Source of the DNA: Cerasibacillus quisquiliarum
GTDB taxonomy: Bacteria; Bacillota; Bacilli; Bacillales; Amphibacillaceae
Assembly (NCBI RefSeq): GCF_014202495.1
Contig: NZ_JACHHA010000004.1
Coordinates: forward strand, 124,001 to 188,000
Direction of reading: 5' to 3'
Length of the DNA stretch: 64,000 nt
Part shown: piece by piece, positions 44,074 to 53,466 of the stretch
How the letters are laid out: every line of letters begins with the position of its first letter
Numbering within the stretch: position 1 is the stretch's first letter
Made by a program: the position numbers and the translations under genes
The notes under the pieces: generated by a model
Databases searched by the model: none
What the model saw: the letters and a program-made list of their open reading frames with translations, nothing else
Told to the model about the DNA's origin: nothing

Positions 44074-44976
44074 TTATAGTTTAAAAAATATACCTATCAA
44101 TGCATAAATAATAACTGTTGAAAAAAGAATTGTCATATGGAAAAGAGAATAAACGAACATTGTTTTAGCCCATTTATCTGCGTCCATTTTTTGATAACCA
44201 TAAACACTTAAGATAAGCCATGAGACATTTAAAATAAGTGCTACTAACATGAGTCCGAGACTAAGTGATTTAAACAAAAAACTCGTTGCGATTAATAGGA
44301 TTAAATAAATATTCGTGCGAATATATGTCTTTTTAATCCCTTTGACAACGGGATACATTGGAACATTAGCAGCTTTGTATTCTTCATGTTTTCGAATGGC
44401 AATTGAATAGAAGTGTGGCATTTGCCAGATGACTGAAATAATAAACAGACCTAAAATTGCGGGGTGCGTAATATCTTGATGGACAGCTGCCCAACCAATT
44501 AAAACTGGCATCGAACCTGAGATGCTACCAACTTCTGTATTATAAACAGTTGTTCGCTTCGTCCACATGGTATATGGGAAAACATAAAAAAACAAGCCTA
44601 AAAGTCCTAACATAGCTGCTAATGGTGTCGTTAATAAAAGTGCACCAATTCCAATAACAGCCATCACAATTCCTAGCCACAGAACAGCTTTCGGTGTGAT
44701 TGCCCCTGTGACTGTCGGTCGTTTTTTTGTTCGTTGCATAATATTGTCAATATCTCGGTCGTATAAATTATTAAATGCTCCCGCTGAACCAATCACAAGA
44801 GCCGTACCAATGATAGCAAAAATAAATTCGGGTAATTTCTCAGAATATCCCACATTATATGTATAAAGTGCTAATGTAAATCCAGCTATCATGGGAATTA
44901 AATTTGATTTAATAATTCCCGTTTTAATCGTTTGGGCTAAGATTTGATAAGTTGTTATTTGTTCTTGCTTTCGCAC
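44074..44976 (-). CDS. ctaB: protoheme IX farnesyltransferase (heme O synthase)
   Basis: Adds a farnesyl group to protoheme to give heme O for cytochrome oxidases. A 300-residue UbiA-family membrane protein with about eight or nine helices. The prenyl-diphosphate motif NNLYDRDIDNIMQRTKKRP (residues 69-87) and YKAANVPMYP in the second conserved loop (near 200) are diagnostic. No ctaA or oxidase genes are adjacent, as with the B. subtilis paralogue ctaO, so ctaO is an alternative name. The start is GTG behind AGGGAG. Confidence 0.93.
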   Translation of the reverse strand: MRKQEQITTYQILAQTIKTGIIKSNLIPMIAGFTLALYTYNVGYSEKLPEFIFAIIGTALVIGSAGAFNNLYDRDIDNIMQRTKKRPTVTGAITPKAVLWLGIVMAVIGIGALLLTTPLAAMLGLLGLFFYVFPYTMWTKRTTVYNTEVGSISGSMPVLIGWAAVHQDITHPAILGLFIISVIWQMPHFYSIAIRKHEEYKAANVPMYPVVKGIKKTYIRTNIYLILLIATSFLFKSLSLGLMLVALILNVSWLILSVYGYQKMDADKWAKTMFVYSLFHMTILFSTVIIYALIGIFFKL

Positions 44977-45305
44977 GTCGTGTCTTCTCCCTTACTAAGT
45001 AATAAAATTGTTGTCTGCTCCCAAATAAGATACTTACTAGAATATATATATTACTTGGTCTAATTGTCAAGGAAGGTCGTATTTAATAATAGATCATCGT
45101 TGTGTTTATATAGACTTACTATTGGAGTGGACAATAGTTGGTTAATCAGCTTTAACTAATCCAGTTAGCTTACATTGAACACGTTAATGATAGGTAACTC
45201 AACTGAAGCCTTCTAAATTAACTCGCTTTATGGCGTCACTTTAACACAACAGAGATAAAAAGGAGAGACTTAGACAAAATATAATACGTGTTGTTCACTC
45301 CTAAA
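44977..45305. other. intergenic region upstream of ctaB with no recognised feature
   Basis: A 399-base gap in all. It must hold the ctaB promoter. Only a short palindrome TTACTAAGTAA near 44994 and a small hairpin CTATTG/CAATAG near 45119 were noticed, neither assignable. Confidence 0.4.
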
Positions 45306-45357
45306 AAATAAAAGTGCATGAAGCCAAATGTCCTAAACTCGGTTTCATGCACTTTTT
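45306..45357 (-). terminator. terminator of the bioYB operon
   Basis: On the minus strand AGTGCATGAAACC and GGCTTCATGCACT pair with one mismatch, followed by TTTATTTTTT. Confidence 0.88.
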
Positions 45358-45375
45358 TACTTTATTCTAACTCTT

Positions 45376-46383
45376 TTAATTGGCTGTTGCTCTTTCGGTG
45401 TTTAATGGTTCCATATCAATCTCAAAGCCTAGATCTTCCATCATCTGATAGTCATAGTTGCGTTCAGCACCTTCAGTTGTTAAATAGTCCCCGATAAAGA
45501 TGGAGTTTGCTGGGAAAAGTCCTAATGGTTGTAAACTTCGTAGATTCACTTCACGACCTCCAGAAATTCTAATCTCTTTCGTCGGATTAATGAAACGGAA
45601 TAAGCAAAGTACTTTTAAACAATAACGTGGATTAAGCTCATTTGTACCTTCTAATGGTGTTCCATCAATAGCATGTAAGAAATTTACTGGTATGGAATCT
45701 GCATCCATCACCTTTAGACTCCGAGCCATATCGATAACATCTTCTTTTGTCTCTTTCATTCCGATAATGACACCAGAGCATGGTGAAATTCCCATGCTTT
45801 TCGCATAATTAACCGTTCTAACACGGTCATCATACGTATGTGAGGTCGTAATGTTCTTATGATGATTCTTTGATGTATTAATGTTATGATTATAGCGATC
45901 GACTCCTGCCTCTTTTAAGCGCTCGGCTTGTCCCGGCTTTAAAATACCTAAACAAGCGCAAACAGTCATATCTTGATGCTTTTCTTTAATTTCTTTCACA
46001 GAATCAACAACGACATCTAATTCATGATTTGTCGGTCCTCTTCCACTCATCACAATACAGTATGTACCGACATTTAAATCTTTAGCTCGTTGTGCACCAG
46101 CGACAATTTCTTTCTGATCAAGAAGCGGGTATTTTTCAATCGGTGCTTTCGACACAATTGATTGAGCACAGTAACCACAGTTTTCAGGACAAAGCCCTGA
46201 TTTTGTATTGATGATCATATTTAATTTTACTTTATTGCCGAAATAATGTTTACGTACTTTATAGGCTGCATGAAGAAGTGGTAACAAATCCGCATCTGGA
46301 CTTTCCAGAACCGATAGGGCCTCTGCATTTGTTATTTCTTCTCCATGTAGAACTTTGTCAGCTAATTGATCATATAGAGTCAT
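45376..46383 (-). CDS. bioB: biotin synthase
   Basis: Radical-SAM enzyme that inserts sulphur into dethiobiotin. The 335-residue protein has the CxxxCxxC cluster motif CPENCGYCAQS (near 65-75) for the 4Fe-4S cluster, YNHNINTSKNHHKNI (near 155), and GREVNLRSLQPLGLFPANSIF (near 285) with ligands of the second cluster. The start overlaps the bioY stop by four bases (ATGA). No other biotin-synthesis genes are present here, suggesting salvage of dethiobiotin or genes elsewhere. Confidence 0.96.
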   Translation of the reverse strand: MTLYDQLADKVLHGEEITNAEALSVLESPDADLLPLLHAAYKVRKHYFGNKVKLNMIINTKSGLCPENCGYCAQSIVSKAPIEKYPLLDQKEIVAGAQRAKDLNVGTYCIVMSGRGPTNHELDVVVDSVKEIKEKHQDMTVCACLGILKPGQAERLKEAGVDRYNHNINTSKNHHKNITTSHTYDDRVRTVNYAKSMGISPCSGVIIGMKETKEDVIDMARSLKVMDADSIPVNFLHAIDGTPLEGTNELNPRYCLKVLCLFRFINPTKEIRISGGREVNLRSLQPLGLFPANSIFIGDYLTTEGAERNYDYQMMEDLGFEIDMEPLNTERATAN

Positions 46384-46991
46384 TGTTTCCTACTCCTTTT
46401 CTGTGATGTTTTTTTGATGATGTGTCTCATCCGATAACCAAATACCCCTGCAAAGACCGCAAGAATAATATCTTTTGGTAGTGGAGCCAACATCCAAAGC
46501 CAAGCTAGTTTATAAGTAAATTCAGGTGGTGCATCAGCCCAAATTTGATAAGCAAAATACATCCAATTCGTCCCAAAAATATATATTATAACTGTAGCAA
46601 TAAGTGCTGCTATGATATAGGCCGTACGGCTACTATATCGTTCAACAATTTTTCCAGTTAAATAAGCTGTAAAAATAAATGCAATAATAAATCCAAACGT
46701 CGGGCTCATGAGTTGAGCAAATCCCCCCGTAAAACGTGCAAAAACCGGTGCACCTGCTAATCCGACAATTGCATACACCGCCATAGAAATAGCACCTAAC
46801 CGACTGCCTAAAATAATACCTGCTAATATTGCAAAAAAGGCTTGTAGTGTAATGGGCACGCCTCCGACAACCATAAATGGTGCAAATGATGTAATATTAG
46901 CCCCTATCATCATCAGTGCTGCAAACATTCCAATGTAAGCAATATCTAACGCTCTAAAATGACTTTTCGTTCTTACTGTAGTAGAGCTCAA
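46380..46991 (-). CDS. bioY: biotin ECF transporter S component
   Basis: A 203-residue membrane protein with about six helices that binds biotin. BioY marks are ITSFAPFMVVGGVPITLQAFFAILAGIILGSRLGA (in the first half) and GAPVFARFTGGFAQLMSPTFGFIIAF. TTG 46991 is chosen: GGGGTG lies six bases upstream; the longer frame to 47054 would run through the promoter and BirA box. It is translationally coupled to bioB. Confidence 0.92.
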   Translation of the reverse strand: MSSTTVRTKSHFRALDIAYIGMFAALMMIGANITSFAPFMVVGGVPITLQAFFAILAGIILGSRLGAISMAVYAIVGLAGAPVFARFTGGFAQLMSPTFGFIIAFIFTAYLTGKIVERYSSRTAYIIAALIATVIIYIFGTNWMYFAYQIWADAPPEFTYKLAWLWMLAPLPKDIILAVFAGVFGYRMRHIIKKTSQKRSRKQ

Positions 46992-47043
46992 ATAAATCAC
47001 CCCATTCTTTCTATTTCTTATAGAGTAAATGATTTTTCTTCTT

Positions 47044-47075
47044 TTTGTCAACATATTTTTATTTAGGTTAACATA
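47044..47075 (-). promoter_or_regulatory. BirA box over the bioY-bioB promoter
   Basis: On the minus strand TATGTTAAC and GTTGACAAA are dyad half-sites separated by 14 bases, matching the BirA operator of Firmicutes. A TTGACA -35 (47046-47051) lies in the downstream half-site, so biotin-bound BirA would block transcription. Confidence 0.85.
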
Positions 47076-47083
47076 TTGAAGAA

Positions 47084-47116
47084 GAAAAAAGAGACTATCT
47101 CTAAAAATAGTCTCTT
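47084..47116 (-). terminator. terminator of htpG
   Basis: On the minus strand AAGAGACTAT and ATAGTCTCTT form a perfect stem across eight bases, followed by TTTTCTTC, 17 bases past the stop. Confidence 0.9.
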
Positions 47117-47132
47117 GTCACTTCTAATTGAT

Positions 47133-49013
47133 TTAATTCATCACTTTACAAATATCATTGGAAAATTCTACTGGGTCTTTTATTGGCATACCTTCGATGA
47201 GTAAAGCTTGATTATATAATAGGTTTGTATATAGAGCAAACTTTTCCTTATCTTTGTCAAATGCGTTCTTTAATGACTGATAGACTTCATGATCTGGATT
47301 AATTTCAAGGATTTTTTCTGCTTCAATTTGTTGGTTATTCGGCATATTGCGTAACACCTTTTCCATTTCTAAAGAAATGTCTCCATCAGCAGCTAGACAG
47401 ACAGGATGTGATTTCAAACGTTTAGAAACGCGAACATCTTTTACTTTTCCTTCAAGGAGTTTCTTCATTTCAGCGAAAAGGTCCTTATTTTCATCTGCTT
47501 CTTGTTTCGCTTTCTTATCTTCTTCTTCCATATCAATACCTAAATCGCCACTTGATACAGAACGGAATTCTTTCTCTTTATAAGTTGCAAGCATCTTGAT
47601 GGCAAATTCATCCACTTCATCTGTGAAATATAAAATTTCATATCCTTTGTCAGCAACAAGCTCTGTTTGTGGAAGCTTTTCAATACGCTCGTTTGATTCA
47701 CCAGTCGCATAATAAATATACTTTTGATCTTCCGGCATTCTTTCGACATACTCTTCTAAACTGACTAGTTTCTTTTCAGTTGATGAATAGAACAAGAGTA
47801 AATCTTGTAATGTTTCTTTATTAGCACCGAAGTCACTATAGACACCATATTTCAATTGACGACCGAAAGCTTCATAAAATTTCTCATACGTTTCACGATC
47901 ATTACGTAGCATCTTTAGCAATTCACGTTTAATCCGACGTGTAATATTCTTTTCGATTAACTTTAATTGCCGATCGTGTTGTAACATTTCACGGGATATA
48001 TTTAATGATAGATCTCTTGAATCGACCATTCCCTTGACAAAGCTAAAGTAATCCGGAATTAAATCTCCATTCTTTTCCATAATTAAGACACTGTTTGCAT
48101 AAAGCTCAAGTCCTTTTTCATATTCTGCTGTGTAATAATCAAACGGGATTGTTTCCGGAATATAAAGAATCGCATCATAACGAATCGTTCCATCCGCTTT
48201 AATATGAATATGTTTTAATGGTTTGTCAAAGCCATAGCGCTTTTCTTTATAAAAGTTTTCATAGTCTTCATCTGTTAATTCATTTGGATTTTTACGCCAA
48301 ATAGGAACCATACTATTAATCGTTTCTTCTTCAGTATATTCCACATATTCATCACTGTCATCATCTTTCGGCTTGCTTTTTGTCACATCCATTTTGATTG
48401 GATAACGTATAAAGTCAGAATACTTCTTCACTATTTCTTTTATACGATATTCTTCAAGAAATTGATCATAATCTTCTTCATCTTTATTTTCCTTAAGCTG
48501 TAAAATAATTTCCGTTCCGACATCATCCTTTTCACAAGGTTCAATTGTATAGCCGTCCGCACCAGAAGATTCCCACTTATAAGCTTCATCATTACCTAAT
48601 GCACGGCTTTTAACTGTAACAACATCAGCAACCATAAAGGCAGCATAAAAGCCGACCCCGAACTGACCGATAATATCATATTCATCTTCAATGTCATTCG
48701 CTTTTTTAAATGTTAATGAGCCACTCTTAGCTATTGTACCAAGGTTTGTTTCCAGCTCTTCTTTAGTCATACCAATCCCTGTATCAATTATGCTTAATGT
48801 CCGCTTTTCTTTATCAGCTTCTATTTTTATGTAGTATTTGGAGCGATCGAATGTTAATGAATCATCTGTTAACGTTTTATAGTAAATTTTATCAATGGCA
48901 TCACTCGCATTAGAGATTAATTCACGAAGAAAAATTTCTTTTTGCGAGTAAATGGAATTTATCATCATTTCTAAAAGACGTTTTGATTCTGCTTGGAACT
49001 GCTTTTTTGTCAT
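47133..49013 (-). CDS. htpG: molecular chaperone HtpG (Hsp90)
   Basis: ATP-dependent Hsp90 chaperone, 626 residues. The GHKL ATPase domain has [17 protein letters not shown] (near 25), DTGIGMT (near 82) and [15 protein letters not shown] (near 120); the middle and C-terminal dimer domains follow ([17 protein letters not shown] near 335). ATG 49013 follows GAAAGGAAGG by six bases; the upstream TTG at 49031 has no site. A consensus sigma-A promoter and a CIRCE element lie directly upstream, so heat control by HrcA is likely. Confidence 0.96.
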   Translation of the reverse strand: MTKKQFQAESKRLLEMMINSIYSQKEIFLRELISNASDAIDKIYYKTLTDDSLTFDRSKYYIKIEADKEKRTLSIIDTGIGMTKEELETNLGTIAKSGSLTFKKANDIEDEYDIIGQFGVGFYAAFMVADVVTVKSRALGNDEAYKWESSGADGYTIEPCEKDDVGTEIILQLKENKDEEDYDQFLEEYRIKEIVKKYSDFIRYPIKMDVTKSKPKDDDSDEYVEYTEEETINSMVPIWRKNPNELTDEDYENFYKEKRYGFDKPLKHIHIKADGTIRYDAILYIPETIPFDYYTAEYEKGLELYANSVLIMEKNGDLIPDYFSFVKGMVDSRDLSLNISREMLQHDRQLKLIEKNITRRIKRELLKMLRNDRETYEKFYEAFGRQLKYGVYSDFGANKETLQDLLLFYSSTEKKLVSLEEYVERMPEDQKYIYYATGESNERIEKLPQTELVADKGYEILYFTDEVDEFAIKMLATYKEKEFRSVSSGDLGIDMEEEDKKAKQEADENKDLFAEMKKLLEGKVKDVRVSKRLKSHPVCLAADGDISLEMEKVLRNMPNNQQIEAEKILEINPDHEVYQSLKNAFDKDKEKFALYTNLLYNQALLIEGMPIKDPVEFSNDICKVMN

Positions 49014-49043
49014 CGTATTCCTTCCTTTCAATGTTTTATTAAA

Positions 49044-49070
49044 TTAGCACTCTCCTCACTAGAGTGATAA
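49044..49070 (-). promoter_or_regulatory. CIRCE element (HrcA operator) upstream of htpG
   Basis: On the plus strand TTAGCACTC-N9-GAGTGATAA, differing from the consensus TTAGCACTC-N9-GAGTGCTAA by one base. It lies between the htpG promoter and start codon, in the usual repressor position. Confidence 0.88.
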
Positions 49071-49081
49071 TCCCATCATTT

Positions 49082-49110
49082 TATTTATCATATCTATTGA
49101 AGTGTGTCAA
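49082..49110 (-). promoter_or_regulatory. sigma-A promoter of htpG
   Basis: On the minus strand TTGACA (49105-49110), a 17-base spacer and TAAATA (49082-49087). The CIRCE starts 11 bases downstream. Confidence 0.75.
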
Positions 49111-49261
49111 AGGAAGTGTCTCTTAACTTTTAAGAAAAACTTATTGTTAATAAAGCAAAGCTTTAATTATTATGATAAAATAAACTAAATTACTATATGA
49201 ATAAAGTCATACATAAATCTTTATAAGGTGCTTTATATTATTAATGGAGGTTTATTTCGTT

Positions 49262-49624
49262 ATGGAGTATCCTGTACTATCGAATTGTCCGGTTTGTCGT
49301 AGCCCATTAGTCGCAACAAAGTTAAAATGTCGAACATGTCAAACAACGATTGAAAACTCATTTACTTTATCAAAGTTTTCTTTATTAAATGAAGAGCAAC
49401 TTCGATTCATTGAAATATTCCTCGTTAACCGTGGCAATATTAAAGTAGTTGAAAAAGAATTAGGTATTTCCTATCCTACAGTCCGAAACAAATTGAAAAA
49501 CATTATTTCAATCCTCGGCTATGAAGTAAATGCTCCGAGTAAAATGAGTAAAGAAAAGGTTGTTTCTATGCTAGAAAAAGGAGAAATCTCCCCTGATGAA
49601 GCCATTGAGTTATTAAAGGAATAA
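49262..49624 (+). CDS. DUF2089 domain-containing protein
   Basis: A 120-residue protein. An N-terminal zinc-ribbon (CPVCRSPLVATKLKCRTC: two CxxC pairs, about residues 8-25) precedes a helix-turn-helix-like segment (FLVNRGNIKVVEKELGISYPTVRNKLKNII, about 55-85) and a short C-terminal helical part ending in DEAIELLKE. The family is of unknown function, probably DNA-binding. The ATG at 49262 has GGAGG eleven bases upstream; the ATG at 49244 overlaps this site. Monocistronic. Confidence 0.82.
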   Translation: MEYPVLSNCPVCRSPLVATKLKCRTCQTTIENSFTLSKFSLLNEEQLRFIEIFLVNRGNIKVVEKELGISYPTVRNKLKNIISILGYEVNAPSKMSKEKVVSMLEKGEISPDEAIELLKE

Positions 49625-49708
49625 AGTCACTTATGATCGTTTGATAACTGTCATAGCCAATCGTCTTGTTGTTTTGCATTTATAGACAACGTATTCTGGA
49701 ATGATTTA

Positions 49709-49747
49709 ACCGCATGAGATTTAACATCTATCTCATGCGGTCTTCTT
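49709..49747. terminator. terminator between convergent genes
   Basis: ACCGCATGAGAT and ATCTCATGCGGT form a perfect 12-bp stem with a nine-base loop, followed by TCTTCTT rightward. Confidence 0.8.
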
Positions 49748-49783
49748 AATAAACTTATAGTATATTCCAAATTCCTAAGAAGG

Positions 49784-50191
49784 TTATTTTCTTAAAAGTT
49801 TATTCCACGTTTTCTGATCTACAACCCCATTGGGGCTTAAATCGTTTGCTAACTGAAACTCAACGACTTTCTCGTATGTTTCTTGACCATAAACGCCGTC
49901 TTCCGAAATATTGAGCAAAGATTGGAGATATCGAACATACTTATTTTCATCATTCATACTAACTGTAGGTAAATGATTCTTACTATTAAATGCTGATTCT
50001 GTATGCTGTTTTGTCTCCATCTGACGTTTGTCATCATTTTGTTTCAAGCGTTTTTCTACCATTAAATATCGATCAATCTCAGCCTGTTCAGAATGAGATA
50101 AGGCCTCACTATGTTTTAAATTAGTCATTGCAAATAGAAAAACAAGTATAATTAACGGATAAAATATAAACGGAACGATTTTTTTAAACAA
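49784..50191 (-). CDS. membrane-anchored peptidoglycan-binding-domain protein
   Basis: A 135-residue protein with an N-terminal anchor (FIFYPLIILVFLFAMTNL, about residues 8-25), a charged linker, and a C-terminal PG_binding_1 domain (about 84-135: YVRYLQSLLNISEDGVYGQETYEKVVEFQ, then LSPNGVVDQKTWNKLL). It presumably attaches to the cell wall. The TTG start follows AGGAGAGG. It lies 15 bases downstream of the truncated gamma-glutamyltransferase gene. Confidence 0.82.
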   Translation of the reverse strand: MFKKIVPFIFYPLIILVFLFAMTNLKHSEALSHSEQAEIDRYLMVEKRLKQNDDKRQMETKQHTESAFNSKNHLPTVSMNDENKYVRYLQSLLNISEDGVYGQETYEKVVEFQLANDLSPNGVVDQKTWNKLLRK

Positions 50192-50206
50192 TGCTACCTC
50201 TCCTAT

Positions 50207-51211
50207 TTATTGACTAATTTCCTTATCTCTACGAAAATCAGATATACCAATAATCTTATCACCTGTATCGATGATAGCATTAATGCCACCAAAATGGTCC
50301 TCTAAATCAATGACACGCGATGTATAGCCAACTTCCTTTAATTCGTCGATCAGACTTTTTTCTGGATATGACTCAAAATCAATAAATTTATTATGAAGTG
50401 TCATTCTTGGCACGGTAATACTCTCTTTTAAATCACCGGTAAAGTGATAATCTAATAAAACTTGTGATAATATCTGTGGTATTCGGTTTCCACCAGGAGT
50501 ACCAATGGCCATTATAGATTCATCCTCTACAATAATAGTAGGTGCCATAAAAGAACGTGATTTTTTATAAGGCATGTACTCATTTAAAGACCCTTTTACA
50601 GTATTAAAGTTATCTAATCCGTTATTTAAAAAGAATCCTTTATATGCTTCACCCGTACCCCAGAATTGGCCAAGTGTATTTGTTGCTGATACAGTTAATC
50701 CATCTTTATCTGTAATTGAAAAATGTGTTGTACTCACAAGCTCTTCTTCATCTTTTTCACCTGAACTAACAGACTGCGACATTAATTCTCTCACATATTC
50801 GTCCGTCGTTAATTCATCATAATCAATTTGTTGAACCGATGGATCACCTATATTTTGCTTTCGATTTTTATAAGCAAGTTCAACGATATGAAGGTATTTT
50901 TTTATATTTTCGCTATCTGAACCTATTAATGGTTGAATCTCTTCAAGCTCTATCATTTTCATCATTTGTATAAAGGTTACACCTGAAAATGGTGGTGGTG
51001 CACTATAAATCTGTTTACCATTAAACTCTCCAGAAGCCGGCTCTCTTTCTACGACAAGTCTTTCTTTCACCAACTGTTCATCATAATGAAATCGTTCTTG
51101 TAAAATTTCATCATAGAAATAAGCCGCACCATTTTTTTGAATTGCTTCAAGTGTTTCGCCTATATATCTTATTTTTATAAGAAGCAAAAAAGACCATATG
51201 ACTTTTTTCAT
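50207..51211 (-). pseudogene. truncated gamma-glutamyltransferase
   Basis: The C-terminal part is a gamma-glutamyltransferase: catalytic Thr in VSTTHFSITDKDG, the loop TNTLGQFWGTGEAY and GTPGGNRIPQ of the small subunit are present, as is GETLEAIQKNGAAYFYDEI of the large subunit. About 200 residues of the large subunit N-terminus are missing. The reading starts with a hydrophobic piece like a signal peptide (MKKVIWSFLLL from 51211) joined directly to ...RYIGETLEAI, and the start has no ribosome binding site. An internal deletion is the simplest reading. The lost region contains substrate-binding residues, so activity is unlikely. Confidence 0.75.
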
Positions 51212-51293
51212 ATTTAGGAAAAACAAAAAGCGTGGATCTCGAATATGACTTAGCAAAATACCACGCCTATAATTATATATTTCTATGAATGGT

Positions 51294-52565
51294 TCATGTT
51301 TCAGTTTCATGAGTTGATGACAAGGAACGAAAAACAAAATAAAAATAAAGTGATCCGATGAGATACAATCCAGCTGTTATTGTAAAGACATGTGCATATC
51401 CCCAGTAAGACCCGTAACGTAACACGATTGAGGTTGAGATCGGTCCCATAAACGCCCAGCCAAGTTGAAAGACCATTTGGTTAACTGAATTAGCTAGACC
51501 TTTAATCGAGTTATTCACTTTTGACATAACAAGTGAAGCTTGAATAGGATTACCGGCGTTCATTAATGCTTGTCTAAATAAGAAACCAATACTTGCTAAC
51601 CAAAACTGTTGTGTATAAGCTGTTAAGAGTAAAAACGGCAAAGATAATAATTGTAAAGTGACAACTGCACGAACCTCGCCTAACCTCTTAACGACTTGTG
51701 GACCAATAAACATAGCGACAGCAGTTGCCGCCTGTCCAAGAGAAATAATAACACCGATGATCGTATTAGATACTTCAAAACGATCAGCAAAATAGAGATT
51801 TAAATATGGAATAACAAGCCCACTTCCAGAGCCAATAATAAGTTGCGCAATAGCAAAGAGACCTATAACCTTAAGCCCTGTTTGATTATGTTTGACAAAC
51901 TGTTTAATTGAACGTTGCTTCTTTGTTTCTTTCTGCCCATATGGAATAGGTTGTTTTCTCTTTTTCTCAGTCATTTTTATAATCGGAAAGAAAGCAAGTA
52001 AATATAGGAAACTTCCTATCAGTAATGTATATCGAATACTTAATAGTTCAGTCGTCATCATTGAAAAAATATCTGTTAATAATCCGCCAATGATACTACC
52101 TAATACGTTAGCAACCATCATTAATGCGGAATGTAAGCTAAATAAATGAACCCGTTGTTTCGGTAATGAGTTTTCTGCTAACCATGGAATCGACGAAACT
52201 TGTAAAAAAGCCGTAAATAACCCTGTTAAAAATCCTGTAACGAGCAAAAGCGATTGTGGCTCGACAATACTTCGTAAAATAAGTACAATACCTGAAAAAA
52301 CCACACCGAAAACCATCACTTTTTTTCGACCGAGTCGATCACTCAATATCCCTGCTGGCACTAAAATAATCGCCGTTGCTAATGCGGTTAATGAAATAAT
52401 TTGTCCATTAACATCTTGACTTAAGCCGAGAGCACGTATGTAAAAGTTATAAATAACCATAAACATACCGAGGCCAATTTGCGAAAAGACATTAGCCCAG
52501 ATCGCTAATTTAATATTTTTATTATATGTTTGAAACTGTCGCGACCATTCATGAATGAACGTCAA
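51294..52565 (-). CDS. major facilitator superfamily transporter
   Basis: A 423-residue protein with about twelve helices. The MFS loop motif GILSDRLGRKKVMVFG lies between helices 2 and 3 (near residue 72), and a second copy GPQVVKRLGEVRAVV near 280. It probably exports drugs or metabolites; the substrate is not evident. The start is TTG, six bases after AGGGA. It precedes the truncated gamma-glutamyltransferase by 83 bases. Confidence 0.85.
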   Translation of the reverse strand: MTFIHEWSRQFQTYNKNIKLAIWANVFSQIGLGMFMVIYNFYIRALGLSQDVNGQIISLTALATAIILVPAGILSDRLGRKKVMVFGVVFSGIVLILRSIVEPQSLLLVTGFLTGLFTAFLQVSSIPWLAENSLPKQRVHLFSLHSALMMVANVLGSIIGGLLTDIFSMMTTELLSIRYTLLIGSFLYLLAFFPIIKMTEKKRKQPIPYGQKETKKQRSIKQFVKHNQTGLKVIGLFAIAQLIIGSGSGLVIPYLNLYFADRFEVSNTIIGVIISLGQAATAVAMFIGPQVVKRLGEVRAVVTLQLLSLPFLLLTAYTQQFWLASIGFLFRQALMNAGNPIQASLVMSKVNNSIKGLANSVNQMVFQLGWAFMGPISTSIVLRYGSYWGYAHVFTITAGLYLIGSLYFYFVFRSLSSTHETET

Positions 52566-52765
52566 GTTAATTCCCTACCTTTAAATATTGAACGTGAGAG
52601 TAAATCACCTTAAAATTACTTCGATACCCTAAATATATTAGACTTAAATCGTTAAAATGTAAATAAATACGTCCTTAGAAATTTTGGAAACATTTATAAA
52701 GTCATAGTCTACAAATCGGATATCACAATGAACACTTGTCGCCCTTTTTCAATCAACATAAAACA

Positions 52766-52809
52766 TAACAAAAAGTACCCAATAAGTCCTATAGACCTTT
52801 TGGGTACTC
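52766..52809 (-). terminator. terminator beyond a YwnF-like gene
   Basis: On the minus strand AGTACCCAAAAG and a mismatched CTTATTGGGTACT pair, followed by TTTTTG, three bases past the stop codon. Confidence 0.82.
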
Positions 52810-52812
52810 TTA

Positions 52813-53238
52813 TTATTCTTGTCTTTTTTCTTCCTCTAAAAATCTGACAAAATGATGCATCATATGAACAGGCTGTTCTTTAATTAAACGGATATACCGA
52901 TTTTGTGAACTCTGTGAAACGATTTCACTTCGCTTAATTCGCTTAATCATGTAATCTGTACTTAACTTATGAATCTCTCTTTTTTGATGTTTAGCTTCTT
53001 TTGATAAAGCTAATCCGAAGGCTCCCATCACCGCAAAGAGAATGAGTGTAAACGAGTTGCGATACTCTTCAGGGAGGATGAATAGTAGAAAGACAAGGTT
53101 TACAACAGAAATAATAATTAGCGGAAATGACCAAAATGTATATTTTGATGCTTTTCTCGCCACTGGACCGATAATTCTTTGAAGTTGTTCAATTTCTCTT
53201 TTAATAAAACTTGGCATTTTTGTCATAAATACGTTCAT
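52813..53238 (-). CDS. YwnF/DUF5392-like membrane protein
   Basis: A 141-residue protein with a basic N-terminus, two close hydrophobic helices (about residues 36-54 and 62-78), and a basic C-terminal helical tail (80-141, with KLSTDYMIKRIKRSEI). This resembles the Bacillus YwnF family of unknown function; the match is by layout rather than a firm motif. An AAGGGAAGTG site precedes the ATG. Monocistronic. Confidence 0.6.
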   Translation of the reverse strand: MNVFMTKMPSFIKREIEQLQRIIGPVARKASKYTFWSFPLIIISVVNLVFLLFILPEEYRNSFTLILFAVMGAFGLALSKEAKHQKREIHKLSTDYMIKRIKRSEIVSQSSQNRYIRLIKEQPVHMMHHFVRFLEEEKRQE

Positions 53239-53355
53239 GTCATCACTTCCCTTGTATCTATTTTACGTTAACAATAGTAATCTATGACTAAAAAGGTTCA
53301 TTCATTTATTATTCCTTATCGGTTGCAAATGATTCCTCATTATTGAGTAAAAAAC

Positions 53356-53404
53356 GAGAGCTTTACACAAGTGGCAAAGGTCTCGAGATGTGACATTCAA
53401 GAGC
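53356..53404 (-). terminator. weak terminator of the TraB-family gene
   Basis: On the minus strand AAGAGCTCTTG and CAAGCTCTCG-like arms can pair over a wide loop, followed by TTTTTTACTC. The stem is short. Confidence 0.4.
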
Positions 53405-53466
53405 TCTTTTAACATCTTTATTGTACCATACTCATTTTGCCCATGACAAAGAATGCAGCCCATCAT

